The position numbers and the translations under genes are program-made. Shown piece after piece: positions 54,601 to 63,303 of a stretch of DNA of 64,000 nucleotides. Each line of letters starts with the position of its first letter. Position 1 is the first letter of the stretch. A model generated the notes under the pieces. The model was given only the letters and a program-made list of their open reading frames with translations. It was not told the DNA's origin and did no database searches. The DNA comes from Marinobacter sp. BGYM27 (GTDB lineage Bacteria; Pseudomonadota; Gammaproteobacteria; Pseudomonadales; Oleiphilaceae), in contig JANZNS010000009.1 in the NCBI GenBank assembly GCA_025153445.1, positions 1-64,000 on the forward strand, given 5' to 3'.

Positions 54601-55373
54601 TGTCAGACATTCCCATTTACCTGGTTTCCATGGTGAGCGATTCAGCACGCCGAGAGCAGATATCGCAGGCATTCCCCGATTCCTATCCTGGCATGATTCT
54701 GACCAACGCCGTTGACGGGCGTGAATTGCCTGCACAAACCTACTTTCAATACATTTCAAGTGCCATGGAAAATCATCATCGGATTCTCTCTCCAGCAGAG
54801 GTGGGATGCACCCTCAGCCATCTCAAGGTTCTGGAGCAGTTTCTTGAGGGGGGAGCAGAACGCGCGATTATCCTGGAGGACGATGTGATCGGGGATGATC
54901 AGGGGCTTCAGCGTTCGGTTGAGATAGTGCAGGGGATTCCTGAGGATGCGGTCATCATTCTTGGTGGCCAGGAGGGGATGCCGTCGAGAAAGTATATTTT
55001 TGGCAAGCCTGCAGGCGTTAGTGATGTCTTCAAGCTTCCGCCCTATTCGCATCATCATGTGTTTCGAACGTGCTGTTATGGTGTGACTCGCTACAGTGCC
55101 GCGCAGATTGTTGCCACGCAGAAACGATCGTTAAAACTTGCTGATGCTTGGCCTCTCCTTGCGCGCGGTGGCGACTTTTCTTTGTATTTCAGTCATGACT
55201 TGGCTCACCCGGTTGATCGCAGCAACAGTCACATTGAGCTAGGTAGAGCCAGCATCAGTGCGAAAAAAAATAAAGGCTTTAAGGCCTTTTGGTTGAAGCG
55301 ACTGACCAGGCTGAAGCGTAGAGCTGGTGCAAGCTGGTGCAGATTACGTGGTTACCGAAAGATCCTGTTCTGA
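54600..55373 (+). CDS. Glycosyltransferase family 25
   Basis: A 257-residue GT25 enzyme (LOS/LPS galactosyl- or similar transferase, Lex2B/LpsA group). The N-terminal IPIYLVSMVSDSARREQISQ is the classic GT25 start, SPAEVGCTLSHLKVLEQF and AIILEDDVI (metal-binding DxD-like) follow, and HSHIELG-like residues near the end complete the fold. The ATG overlaps the previous stop. The 3' end overlaps the convergent O-antigen ligase gene by 30 bases, which is unusual. Sugar specificity is unknown. Confidence 0.88.
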   Translation: MSDIPIYLVSMVSDSARREQISQAFPDSYPGMILTNAVDGRELPAQTYFQYISSAMENHHRILSPAEVGCTLSHLKVLEQFLEGGAERAIILEDDVIGDDQGLQRSVEIVQGIPEDAVIILGGQEGMPSRKYIFGKPAGVSDVFKLPPYSHHHVFRTCCYGVTRYSAAQIVATQKRSLKLADAWPLLARGGDFSLYFSHDLAHPVDRSNSHIELGRASISAKKNKGFKAFWLKRLTRLKRRAGASWCRLRGYRKILF

Positions 55374-56603
55374 TTCAGCACTGCGAGCTGGTATTTCCGG
55401 CTGAACGCTTAGGAAAGCGATCATCGAAACGGCAAACATGTTGATGGTTGCCGGATGGTTGAAGGGAACGTCGGTGAGGCAGGCAACCGAATAAAGGAAA
55501 GTGGTGCCAAGAAGGCTGCCGAAAACGAATTTGTTATTTCGATAGTACTTGAACGCCAGAAAAGCTGGAATCACCAGGATGGCCAGTAATGCGCAAAGGC
55601 CCAAGAAGCCCTGCTTCACCAGCGTATCCAGGTATTGATTGTGATAATGGTACGGGGCGTAGTTTGCCGCTGCTTTGCTCACCTTCCCCTGCTGTGCAAG
55701 TTTCTGGAACTGCTCTTTGTGGCGATCACCGAGGCCCGTTAATGGCTCTAGCTTTGACAATTTTAACGCGGCACTCCAGAACTCGAGGCGCAGTCCGATA
55801 GACCCGGTGTTGTGTCCAGATTCTACCTGCTCAAGGTTAGTCATTGTTTCGTTTAGTCGGTTTTGGAGCAAGTGCGCGCCTGTCGCGCTAACAACGCAAA
55901 AGGCCGCCACGATAGCTGCGGTAACGAAACGGTGTGAACGCCCACGTCGGTAAAGAAATAGCAGAGTCAAGGCGAGCAGGATCAATAAAATCGGAAGAGC
56001 GACACCTCGGGTACCTGTCATAGCAACGGATATAATCAGAAGAGGAGTAAGAACAAGGGACGCAGTCCTGACAGCTTTATGCTTGGTTGCGATTGCCAAA
56101 AACAGAACGCTCACCAGCGTCGTTGCCACGCCAGTTGCAAAGGGAATGGGATTGTAATGCAAATGAGCGCGGGACATGTCAGCTGCAAAATATTGGAAGA
56201 AGCAGATGGCGGTAAACGCTGCACCAGAAATCAGTATCGTGGTGATCAAGATCCTGAGTCGAATGGCTGCATTAACGGACAGTCCGGCAAAAATGCTGAG
56301 TGCTGCCAGAGTCCTCAGTTGCGTTATGCTACCGTCATTTTGCAGGTAGCCTAGCCCAAAGATTAGGGTGGTTAGCAAAATGGCACCGGCAAATGCGATC
56401 TTTTGTTGTCGGAGGTTTTGGCCGGTGGATCTAGCGGGTTTCTGTGCAATCTTACGAACTCCCAAGATAAGGAGTGTCAGCAAAACAATCGCTGGAAAAT
56501 ATTTGTCGCCCTCAGGAAGCCACCACAGGGCTGTCATGGCATAGATGACGGGAAGAAACCAAAGAGCGTTGCCTATGTGGTGTTTAATAGATTCGTTGGG
56601 CAT
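55344..56603 (-). CDS. O-antigen ligase family membrane protein (WaaL-like)
   Basis: A 419-residue polytopic protein with about 11-12 hydrophobic helices and one larger periplasmic loop (about 260-340), the layout of Wzy_C-type O-antigen ligases and polymerases. The loop contains YAPYHYHNQYLDTLVKQGF, with the conserved histidine used for glycan transfer in WaaL. Which glycan is ligated to lipid A-core cannot be told, and Wzy-type polymerase activity is an alternative. It ends overlapping the GT25 gene on the other strand. Confidence 0.85.
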   Translation of the reverse strand: MPNESIKHHIGNALWFLPVIYAMTALWWLPEGDKYFPAIVLLTLLILGVRKIAQKPARSTGQNLRQQKIAFAGAILLTTLIFGLGYLQNDGSITQLRTLAALSIFAGLSVNAAIRLRILITTILISGAAFTAICFFQYFAADMSRAHLHYNPIPFATGVATTLVSVLFLAIATKHKAVRTASLVLTPLLIISVAMTGTRGVALPILLILLALTLLFLYRRGRSHRFVTAAIVAAFCVVSATGAHLLQNRLNETMTNLEQVESGHNTGSIGLRLEFWSAALKLSKLEPLTGLGDRHKEQFQKLAQQGKVSKAAANYAPYHYHNQYLDTLVKQGFLGLCALLAILVIPAFLAFKYYRNNKFVFGSLLGTTFLYSVACLTDVPFNHPATINMFAVSMIAFLSVQPEIPARSAESEQDLSVTT

Positions 56604-56757
56604 AGATTTCTATGAGGCTCTTAGGGGCGCTGATCTGACGAAAATAGATACGAAATTCTACCAGATTCATCGAGTTTCTTATTCTAAAAAGTAGATCTTA
56701 TGCCCCGTGATTCTTGGTAGCCCATAAGTTGCTGTATTGAACAAAGGTATCGGTTTG
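56604..56757. other. A+T-rich divergent gap in the LPS cluster
   Basis: A 154-base gap, about two-thirds A+T, with promoter potential for both flanking genes. It marks the beginning of the lower-GC part of the cluster. Confidence 0.5.
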
Positions 56758-57585
56758 ATGGCTAAGTTTTTCTATTTTTTTGATGATTTCATCAACCTCA
56801 ATCTACGTAATCGTGCACCTGTCTACTACTTCAGCGCGGAGCAGAATGTTGGCGATCTGCTTACCCCGTATTTGATCGAGAAGCTGACTGGCCGAACCGC
56901 ACACAACGTGAAGAGTCGGTATTTTCGGCATATGTTGGCCGTCGGGAGCATGATGCACAGGGCCAAAAGCAACAGCGATATTTGGGGAACAGGGACTTTG
57001 GGGCCAGAAATTGCGAGTAAGATCTCGGTCTCTGATTTAAAGGTTCACGCTCTTAGAGGGCATCTTAGCAAGGCATTGCTGTATGGCGATGATGGCAATG
57101 GCGCCGATATTCCTTTGGGGGATCCGGCCGTGCTGATGAAAGGCTACTTTGATCCTCAGGTAGAGAAAAAGTACCGCATTGGTATTGTTCCGCATTACGT
57201 GGATGAAGACTTGTCGATGCTGCATGCGCTAAGCCGAGAGGATACTCGGGTGATCAACGTTCGAAATAGTCCGGAGGCCTTTATTCTTGAGCTGCTTGAG
57301 TGTGAGTTTATTCTATCGTCGTCCTTGCATGGGCTGATATTGGCAGATACTTATGGTGTGCCCAATAAGTGGGCATCTTTCTCAGACGGACTTGCGGGGG
57401 GGCGATTCAAGTTTGCGGATTATTACTCGACAACCTGCCAGCCCGACGAGGATGTTGTTCGCATAACGGACGAGAAGGAGTTGCGTGTATGCCTGGAATC
57501 TATCGGCGCTCTGGCTTCGGTAAAACAATTCAATGAGAATAAAGAAAGGCTTGAGGCATCGTTTCCAAAAGAAGTCTATCGATAA
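56758..57585 (+). CDS. Polysaccharide pyruvyl transferase family protein
   Basis: A 275-residue protein of the WcaK/CsaB-type family, whose members add ketal-linked pyruvate to sugars in capsules, exopolysaccharides or secondary cell walls. Supporting patterns are VYYFSAEQNVGDLLTPYLIEKL, IWGTGTLGP, RGHLSKALL and FILSSSLHGLILADTYGVP, which is the typical C-terminal site. I start at ATG 56758 (AAAGG upstream) rather than the earlier TTG at 56737. It lies alone on the plus strand among minus-strand genes. Confidence 0.85.
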   Translation: MAKFFYFFDDFINLNLRNRAPVYYFSAEQNVGDLLTPYLIEKLTGRTAHNVKSRYFRHMLAVGSMMHRAKSNSDIWGTGTLGPEIASKISVSDLKVHALRGHLSKALLYGDDGNGADIPLGDPAVLMKGYFDPQVEKKYRIGIVPHYVDEDLSMLHALSREDTRVINVRNSPEAFILELLECEFILSSSLHGLILADTYGVPNKWASFSDGLAGGRFKFADYYSTTCQPDEDVVRITDEKELRVCLESIGALASVKQFNENKERLEASFPKEVYR

Positions 57586-57648
57586 GGCAACGGCAGGAAT
57601 GCATAACATCTGAAGCAGGTTTGCGGTATCTGACTCACTCTTCAATTT

Positions 57649-58539
57649 CTAAGAAAAAGCAGAAGCGATCAGCCACTTTAACTGCCTTTGACGCACGCGA
57701 ATGGAAAAAGGGCAAATGCCTGCCAATAGTTTGATGACGTATTGTGCTTCGCGTTGGTGATTGCGCTCCCAAAGACGCTTCGCCGCTCTCCCCATGAATT
57801 TCTCCGCGAGTACAGGGTGCTTTCTCAAGAAATCCAGGTTTTTCTCAATCGTTTTGAGGTCTGACTTGGCTTGAAGTTCACCTTTTTCGCTACTGCTGAG
57901 ACGGGGGCCTTCATGCACTCGTATGTTGATCACAGCCTTCTGGGCAGGGAGTGCCAGGTAACCTGCTGCCAGTAGCCGGAATGTGAGGTCGCGGTCTTCG
58001 GAAACAATCAACGATTCGTCGAAACCTTCCACGCTTTCAAACGCAGATTTGTGAACGGTCGTGCCGGAGCAACCGGTTTCCATCAGGCTGACCATCAACT
58101 CTGTCGTCAGCATCTCAGTGCCAGCAGCGACTACCGGTGTTTTTCTGGTCCTGGTTTCGCCTGTTGTCTCGCGAACCATTAACCGGGAAGGCCAGAAGAA
58201 CTTTGCAGTGGAGTGCTCGTTAATTGTGTGTTCAATACACTGGATGAAATCCCGATCAATCCAGTCGTCGTCATCAAGAAATACAATCCACTGCGCAGTA
58301 GCAATGTTGGCTCCTTGATTACGTGCGGCGGATACACCAGCGCTACGTTCGTTTCGAATTACCGTGCAACGCTTCGCAAGCTCTGGGTCCAGCTGGTCTG
58401 CAATTGGGGTGTCGCTTCCATCATCGACGACAATAATGGAGTTCGCTGGGCTTGTCTGATTGACAGCCGATTCAATAGCCTCCGCGACATAGACGGGGCG
58501 GTTTTTCGTGGTAATGATAACGTCAATTGATGTTGGCAT
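57649..58539 (-). CDS. Glycosyltransferase family 2 (inverting)
   Basis: A 296-residue GT-A fold enzyme. The N-terminal DVIITTKNRPVYVAEAIES and IIVVDDGSD, then IVFLDDDDWID with the DxD metal motif and SEDRDLTFRLL (catalytic-base region), are standard for GT2. No membrane helix; a basic C-terminal region may bind the membrane. The sugar is unknown. It belongs to the minus-strand run with the genes up to LpxL. Confidence 0.88.
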   Translation of the reverse strand: MPTSIDVIITTKNRPVYVAEAIESAVNQTSPANSIIVVDDGSDTPIADQLDPELAKRCTVIRNERSAGVSAARNQGANIATAQWIVFLDDDDWIDRDFIQCIEHTINEHSTAKFFWPSRLMVRETTGETRTRKTPVVAAGTEMLTTELMVSLMETGCSGTTVHKSAFESVEGFDESLIVSEDRDLTFRLLAAGYLALPAQKAVINIRVHEGPRLSSSEKGELQAKSDLKTIEKNLDFLRKHPVLAEKFMGRAAKRLWERNHQREAQYVIKLLAGICPFSIRVRQRQLKWLIASAFS

Positions 58540-58640
58540 AGTAAAAATGTGCTCGGCCTAAATGCGAACTAAAAACCGGGTGACTAGTGAAGGCTAGCCG
58601 CGTTATATCTGTTTACTTGCCCCAAGTTGCAAACAGACAT

Positions 58641-59453
58641 TCAAAAAGCTGAAAAGCGCTTTTTCCGCTTCACATGGTTGTCCAGATAAAACTTTAAGTG
58701 GTCTTGGAACTCTTCGCAATTGAGCTCGGGTGCGGCCACACCAAACCAGCTGTGAACGAATGAAAGATACCTCTCACGTGACCAGCGTTTCTCAAACTTG
58801 TTGCGGTAGAAAAAGCCAAAGGAAAATCCCAATTGCTTTTCCAGTGGAGCAGGGGAGTTGATTTTCGAGAATTCCAGATCGATGAGCCAGCATTGTGTGA
58901 GGTCGGGGCAAAGCAAAAAATTGCCGGCCCAAGGGTCAAGGTGCAACAAGCCATCTTTCATAGCAGTGAGGAGCGTATCGAATGCCAGTTTCATCGCTTC
59001 AGTAGCGCGATCTGGATGCTGCTGGGTGTATTCTTCCAATGTAATCGAGTTACTCAGGTTTTCCGTAACTGAGAAGGTCTGCTCTGGGAGCCCAAAACCA
59101 CCAACCCGCCAACCATAGGCATATATTTCTGGTATGTATGGTTTGCCTTGCATGCGAAGGGCAGTGTCGAGTTCCGCAGTAGCCCACTCGAAGCGCCCAT
59201 GACGCTGAATGCCAAAGCGTGCCCGTACCTTTTGGCTGAAATACTTCAAGGTGTTGGTTTTCAGTAATAGCGGAGGGCTATAGCTGGCCAGTGATACTGT
59301 CGCTTTTGACTCGTCAGCGTCGAGCATTCGACAAATTTCCTGCTGCCAGGATTTTCCCGACGCTGAGAAAGCACCGCCTGTGTCTTTTGTAAACAGAATG
59401 GTCCGCTCCGATAGGGCGAGTGCTTGATAATCTGGATGGAGTAAGTATTTCAT
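58641..59453 (-). CDS. Kinase-fold protein of the LPS kinase superfamily
   Basis: A 270-residue protein with a protein-kinase-like fold, moderately similar in pattern to WaaP/InaA heptose kinases. The catalytic loop LLHLDPWAGNFLLC keeps Asp and Asn, and CWLIDLEF stands where DFG is expected. The phosphorylated residue is unknown, and an inactive or aminoglycoside-kinase-like role remains possible. ATG 59453 is chosen; a TTG one codon before it is the alternative. It sits 13 bases ahead of the next gene in the same minus-strand run. Confidence 0.75.
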   Translation of the reverse strand: MKYLLHPDYQALALSERTILFTKDTGGAFSASGKSWQQEICRMLDADESKATVSLASYSPPLLLKTNTLKYFSQKVRARFGIQRHGRFEWATAELDTALRMQGKPYIPEIYAYGWRVGGFGLPEQTFSVTENLSNSITLEEYTQQHPDRATEAMKLAFDTLLTAMKDGLLHLDPWAGNFLLCPDLTQCWLIDLEFSKINSPAPLEKQLGFSFGFFYRNKFEKRWSRERYLSFVHSWFGVAAPELNCEEFQDHLKFYLDNHVKRKKRFSAF

Positions 59454-59468
59454 CAATGTTTGTTTGCG

Positions 59469-60287
59469 TTAAGGGTGCAAGTCAAAGTGCTCTGCGAGCT
59501 CCATCCACTGATCTCTGTTAGCGTCTTCTCTAACATTTGACTTCTTAAGGGCAACGCCTTGCGAGAACGGAATCGGGTAGGGTTTGCGTTCTGTTTTCAT
59601 CGTTTTTCGAGAAGAGGTCCCCGCCAGGAGACTCATTGCTTTGAACCAGAGATCATCTGCTTTTGGAGAAAGTTTCAGGAAAAGGTCACTCGACGTCGAC
59701 ATCTCCGAAAGCGAGTGCGGAGGATAGAGTACGCCACCATAGCCTAATGGCATAGTGTACTTGTCAGAGCAGTCCGGGGCCTCATAAGTCCATTGGCGAT
59801 ACGGCGCTGGAGATCTGGCCTCCGAGTAGCGAATTCTTCTGCACTGATGGCCCACGATTTCATCCGGGTTCTTTCTGTGAGCATGATAGAGGGATTGCAG
59901 CCACCCCTGGGGGTACATGAGGTCATCGTCACAGGTTACGATCGTTTCCGATGGATGCTCTTTCAGGCAGTAAATTAGTTTTGTGTGTGGGCCAACATCA
60001 GGTCTGAATCTTATCTCAAAGCGCTGTCCCTGCAGGCGATGCAGCTTTTCTGGAATCTTCTTCTCACATTCGTGCCCGAGCCACAGAATAATTTTCTTCG
60101 GCGGTTGTGATTGTCTTAGCACGCTGCGAACGGCCAGGTGCACACACTTGAGTCGCGATTCAATCGATGTGAGTGAAACGATGACAGGAAGCTCGTTCTC
60201 CCTGGAGGAACCGTGTAATTCCGCGGCATTCAGGGAGTTTAGATATATCATGCGCGCCAGTGACGGTGGGTACTCTTTAACTTTCAT
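59469..60287 (-). CDS. Glycosyltransferase-like protein with a DDD motif
   Basis: A 272-residue protein with PVIVSLTSIESRLKCVHLAVRSVLRQSQPP followed by IILWLGHE and TIVTCDDDLMYPQGWL, the pattern of GT-A-type glycosyltransferases related to the GT2-like uncharacterised group. Its later part (YGGVLYPPHSL) resembles LPS or capsule transferases. The ATG 60287 has GGAG upstream; an earlier ATG at 60299 is possible. Substrate unknown. It follows the GT2 gene at 60324 on the same strand. Confidence 0.78.
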   Translation of the reverse strand: MKVKEYPPSLARMIYLNSLNAAELHGSSRENELPVIVSLTSIESRLKCVHLAVRSVLRQSQPPKKIILWLGHECEKKIPEKLHRLQGQRFEIRFRPDVGPHTKLIYCLKEHPSETIVTCDDDLMYPQGWLQSLYHAHRKNPDEIVGHQCRRIRYSEARSPAPYRQWTYEAPDCSDKYTMPLGYGGVLYPPHSLSEMSTSSDLFLKLSPKADDLWFKAMSLLAGTSSRKTMKTERKPYPIPFSQGVALKKSNVREDANRDQWMELAEHFDLHP

Positions 60288-60323
60288 GGTTCGCTCCATC
60301 AGCAGTATTGAGAGTTCAACACA

Positions 60324-61163
60324 TTAGGAAGACTGGGTGTTCTCTCGTTTTTCAATGCCATTTACTGCCCAGAAGGTTCCATTCTTTTTTACGTCTTTAC
60401 GGATGGCTTTGTTTTTTGCCCAGATTTCGGGCTTGGCATAACCTCTGGCGTGATCCAGGTGAAGGCACACGGTGCTGTATCTGATCTGTTTGGACTTATG
60501 GCCATAATTCCAGAGGCGTTCACCCAGCTCCCGATCCAGTCCGCCGTACTGCATGTCTTCGTTGAACCCGTTAACCGCGATCAGGTCCCTGGTCCAGGTT
60601 GAACTGTTCATACCGTTCCAGCTGGCTGCAGCGGGCGTGATGAAATTCATGATCTTTGCCTTCAGATCTGAAGCCGCAAGCTTGTTGAGCTTGTGACTTT
60701 TCGGCTGCCCATTAGCAACCAGCCAATCTGGGGAAAATATCTCCGCACTGCGAATCTGCTCATCAGTGATGCCTTCAGAGACTGGCATCGTGAGCTTGAT
60801 ATAACCGCCTGACAGGAAGTAACCGGGTCGTGCGAGGGCCTCGTGGGTAGCAACAAATTCTGGCTCGGGGATGCAGTCGCCATCCGTAAAAATCAGGTAA
60901 TCACAATCCGTTTCCCGAATGGCTTTGTTAAGAATTTGGCACTTTCGAAAGCCCTGGTCTTCATGCCAGACGTGATCAAGGTTCAGCCGGCCCCTGTCGC
61001 GAAAGCGGTTGATAACCTCACGTGTTTCTTCGCTTGAGCCGTCATCGGCAACAATGACCCTGAAATCTTTAACGGTCTGCTGCTCATAGCCGGTGAGTAC
61101 TTTGGACAGCCATAGCGGCGAATTGTAGGTCGTGATGACGACCCCGATTTTTTGCGGAGACAT
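60324..61163 (-). CDS. Glycosyltransferase family 2 with galactosyltransferase-like C-terminus
   Basis: A 279-residue GT2 enzyme. It begins MSPQKIGVVITTYNSPLWLSKVL, has VIVADDGSSEETREVI, LIFTDGDCIPEP (the DxD metal site) and FNEDMQYGGLDRELGERLW, the last part like the C-terminal galactosyltransferase domain seen in chondroitin-type enzymes. I start at MSPQK; a longer frame to 61211 adds 16 residues without support. It is the most upstream gene of the glycosyltransferase run, 114 bases after the acyltransferase gene. Confidence 0.87.
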   Translation of the reverse strand: MSPQKIGVVITTYNSPLWLSKVLTGYEQQTVKDFRVIVADDGSSEETREVINRFRDRGRLNLDHVWHEDQGFRKCQILNKAIRETDCDYLIFTDGDCIPEPEFVATHEALARPGYFLSGGYIKLTMPVSEGITDEQIRSAEIFSPDWLVANGQPKSHKLNKLAASDLKAKIMNFITPAAASWNGMNSSTWTRDLIAVNGFNEDMQYGGLDRELGERLWNYGHKSKQIRYSTVCLHLDHARGYAKPEIWAKNKAIRKDVKKNGTFWAVNGIEKRENTQSS

Positions 61164-61277
61164 GGGCCAACCTGAGGCTGTTAATTGGGTTAAGGCACTA
61201 GGAAAAAACACTGGTGTTCAGTATACAGGTTTTCATTCGAAACGTGGGGCAGGGAGTGCTGCTCGCTGCCTGTGCGC

Positions 61278-62186
61278 TTAGCGGCAAATGCGGTCGGGAT
61301 AGTAGGGGTTTGGTTGTCCCGGCGGGCGGTGGCGCAGGCGCTTGTACTCCCATTGGTACTGCTCCGGGAGGGCTCTTACACATGTCTCCACCGTCTTATT
61401 CAGGGCAGTGGTCGCAATAACAGGCTCGGGATCGTCGATGCCTGCTTCAGCGTCGCGAACAACAATGCGAAATCCCTGCCCGTCAGGCAATCTTTCGGCA
61501 TAGGTCGCCAGCACGTTCGAGCCGGATTTTTGCGCCAATTTGGATACGAGCGTCATGGTCCTGACTTCCATGCCGAAGAATGGCGCGTAGGCGTTGCCTG
61601 CTCCCCTGGGGGACTGGTCAGGGAGTATGCCTGCGACGCCGCCTTCACGAAGCAGCGTCATCAAACGGGACAGTCCACGGCGATCGCCACGAACCAGCTC
61701 TGACCCCAGGCGACCACGCACGTTAATCATGTAATCCTCAAACTCGGGCATATGGGGAGGGCTGTAAAGCGCCGCCATTTGATAGCGTGATGAAAAATAA
61801 AGACCGGCGAGTTCCCAGTTGCCGAGATGTGGCGCAAGAAGAATCAGGCCCTTACCGCTATTCATGGCATTTTGCAGCAGGTGCTCACCTTCAATTTCTT
61901 TTACAAGCGACAGGCACTTTTCAACAGGCCACTCCCATATCAGCGGGATTTCCATAATGGTTTCGCCGGTATGACGAAGACTGGCTTTACCCAGTGCCCG
62001 TTGCGCCTTCGCGTCCAGTTCGGGGAAGCAGATGGCCAGATTGGTTTTCGTAACGGTTTTGGCATTGGTTGGAAGCCACCAACCCAAACGCCCCAGAAAA
62101 CGACCGATGGCCTGGGCTACGCCCAATGGCAGCTTGCCGGCGAGCTTTAGCAGGATAACAATGACGGACGTTTTGGAAATGGTCAT
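61278..62186 (-). CDS. Lysophospholipid/lipid A acyltransferase (LpxL family)
   Basis: A 302-residue inner-membrane acyltransferase of the HtrB/LpxL/LpxM type that adds a secondary acyl chain to lipid A from acyl-ACP. An N-terminal hydrophobic anchor (about 6-30) is followed by the catalytic motif HLGNWELAG (H-x4-E), then ILPDQSPRGAGNAYAPFFG and the C-terminal YQWEYKRLRHRP, which are all typical. LpxL versus LpxM cannot be decided. It probably starts the minus-strand LPS run. Confidence 0.93.
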   Translation of the reverse strand: MTISKTSVIVILLKLAGKLPLGVAQAIGRFLGRLGWWLPTNAKTVTKTNLAICFPELDAKAQRALGKASLRHTGETIMEIPLIWEWPVEKCLSLVKEIEGEHLLQNAMNSGKGLILLAPHLGNWELAGLYFSSRYQMAALYSPPHMPEFEDYMINVRGRLGSELVRGDRRGLSRLMTLLREGGVAGILPDQSPRGAGNAYAPFFGMEVRTMTLVSKLAQKSGSNVLATYAERLPDGQGFRIVVRDAEAGIDDPEPVIATTALNKTVETCVRALPEQYQWEYKRLRHRPPGQPNPYYPDRICR

Positions 62187-62442
62187 AGTCTTGAGGGTAC
62201 GTGTTCAATGATCAGAAGGCGCATGATGACCGTTAAAGCATAGTTGGCCCTGCGGGGCTGTGCATCTTCGCTTATTGAGCCTGTTTGTGTCGGTCGGGAA
62301 ATGTTGAGCGCGAACCTAGCACCATCTTTCGGGTACGGCAAGCGGATCTGGTTCGGCGGCGCCTGAATTCGGTGAGGCATGGATTCCAGAACCCGGTTTT
62401 TGCGGTGGTGTATTCCCGGCTGGCTGCGGTACATTCGATCTC

Positions 62443-63294
62443 ATGGCGCAGGCAGTTTCAGTTCAGCCAGCAGCGATAACCCGGATAGAGGAGCGGCGTT
62501 TGAATTTGGATCAGAAGGCTTTTGCGGAAAATTACCGGTTAAAGCGTGCGTTGTTCTCCGTACTGTTGCGATTGGTATGGCCGTTCAGAGCGGTTTACAC
62601 CTGTCCGATCTGTCTCTATCGGGGGCCTTTCAAGAAAAAGACAACGCGTCGGTATCATCACACGCGCACGGACGCTAAATGTCCTTGCTGTCGCGCCAAC
62701 GAGCGGGCGCGATTGCAGTACCTGGTGACGGCGGATGTTCTGTCCCGCCGGGGCGGTGGCGAGCTCGATATACTGCATGTGGCGCCGGAGAGCATACTGG
62801 CAAAGTGGCTGAAATCTCGGGCCCGGCGCTACGTTTCTGCGGACTTGTTTCGTCAGGATGTTGATTGCCGGTTCGACATCGAAAGTATTCCGTTTGCTGA
62901 CGAGAGCTTTGATCTTGTGTTCGCATCTCACGTGCTGGTGTATGCCAGGGATGACCGCAAGGCTATTGCTGAAGTGCGGCGCATTCTGAGGCCCGGTGGT
63001 ATCGCCATTATGCCGGTGCCGATCGTGGGGGATAAAACTGTCGACCCGGAAGGGCGGCGCTTTTTTCACGAGCCGGGACTGGATTACACGGATCGGTTTC
63101 GGGATGTCTTTGATGAGGTTCGTGAGTATTTTTCGGGCGAGTTCGACGCCCGCTACCAGCTTTACTTCTATGAATCGGCGCTGCCTGGCGCGCCGGATTC
63201 GCAGGTTGAGCCGCATCCGGCCAGTATGCGGGTCAGTGAGGGTAAATATGCGGACATGGTGCCGGTTTGCCACGTTGCGGCCCGGCCTGAATGA
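62443..63294 (+). CDS. SAM-dependent methyltransferase with N-terminal zinc ribbon
   Basis: A 283-residue protein. Two cysteine pairs (CPIC and CPCC, about 53-82) form a zinc-ribbon-like module, followed by a class I methyltransferase domain with an unusual motif I, ILHVAPESIL, then IESIPFADESFDLVFASHVLVY and ILRPGGIAIMPVP. Such proteins occur in LPS and polysaccharide clusters; the target is unknown. The start is open: ATG 62443, or TTG 62500, which has a better ribosome site (GAGGAG). It lies alone on the plus strand, convergent with the YrbL gene. Confidence 0.85.
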   Translation: MAQAVSVQPAAITRIEERRLNLDQKAFAENYRLKRALFSVLLRLVWPFRAVYTCPICLYRGPFKKKTTRRYHHTRTDAKCPCCRANERARLQYLVTADVLSRRGGGELDILHVAPESILAKWLKSRARRYVSADLFRQDVDCRFDIESIPFADESFDLVFASHVLVYARDDRKAIAEVRRILRPGGIAIMPVPIVGDKTVDPEGRRFFHEPGLDYTDRFRDVFDEVREYFSGEFDARYQLYFYESALPGAPDSQVEPHPASMRVSEGKYADMVPVCHVAARPE

Positions 63295-63303
63295 CGTCAG
63301 TTG

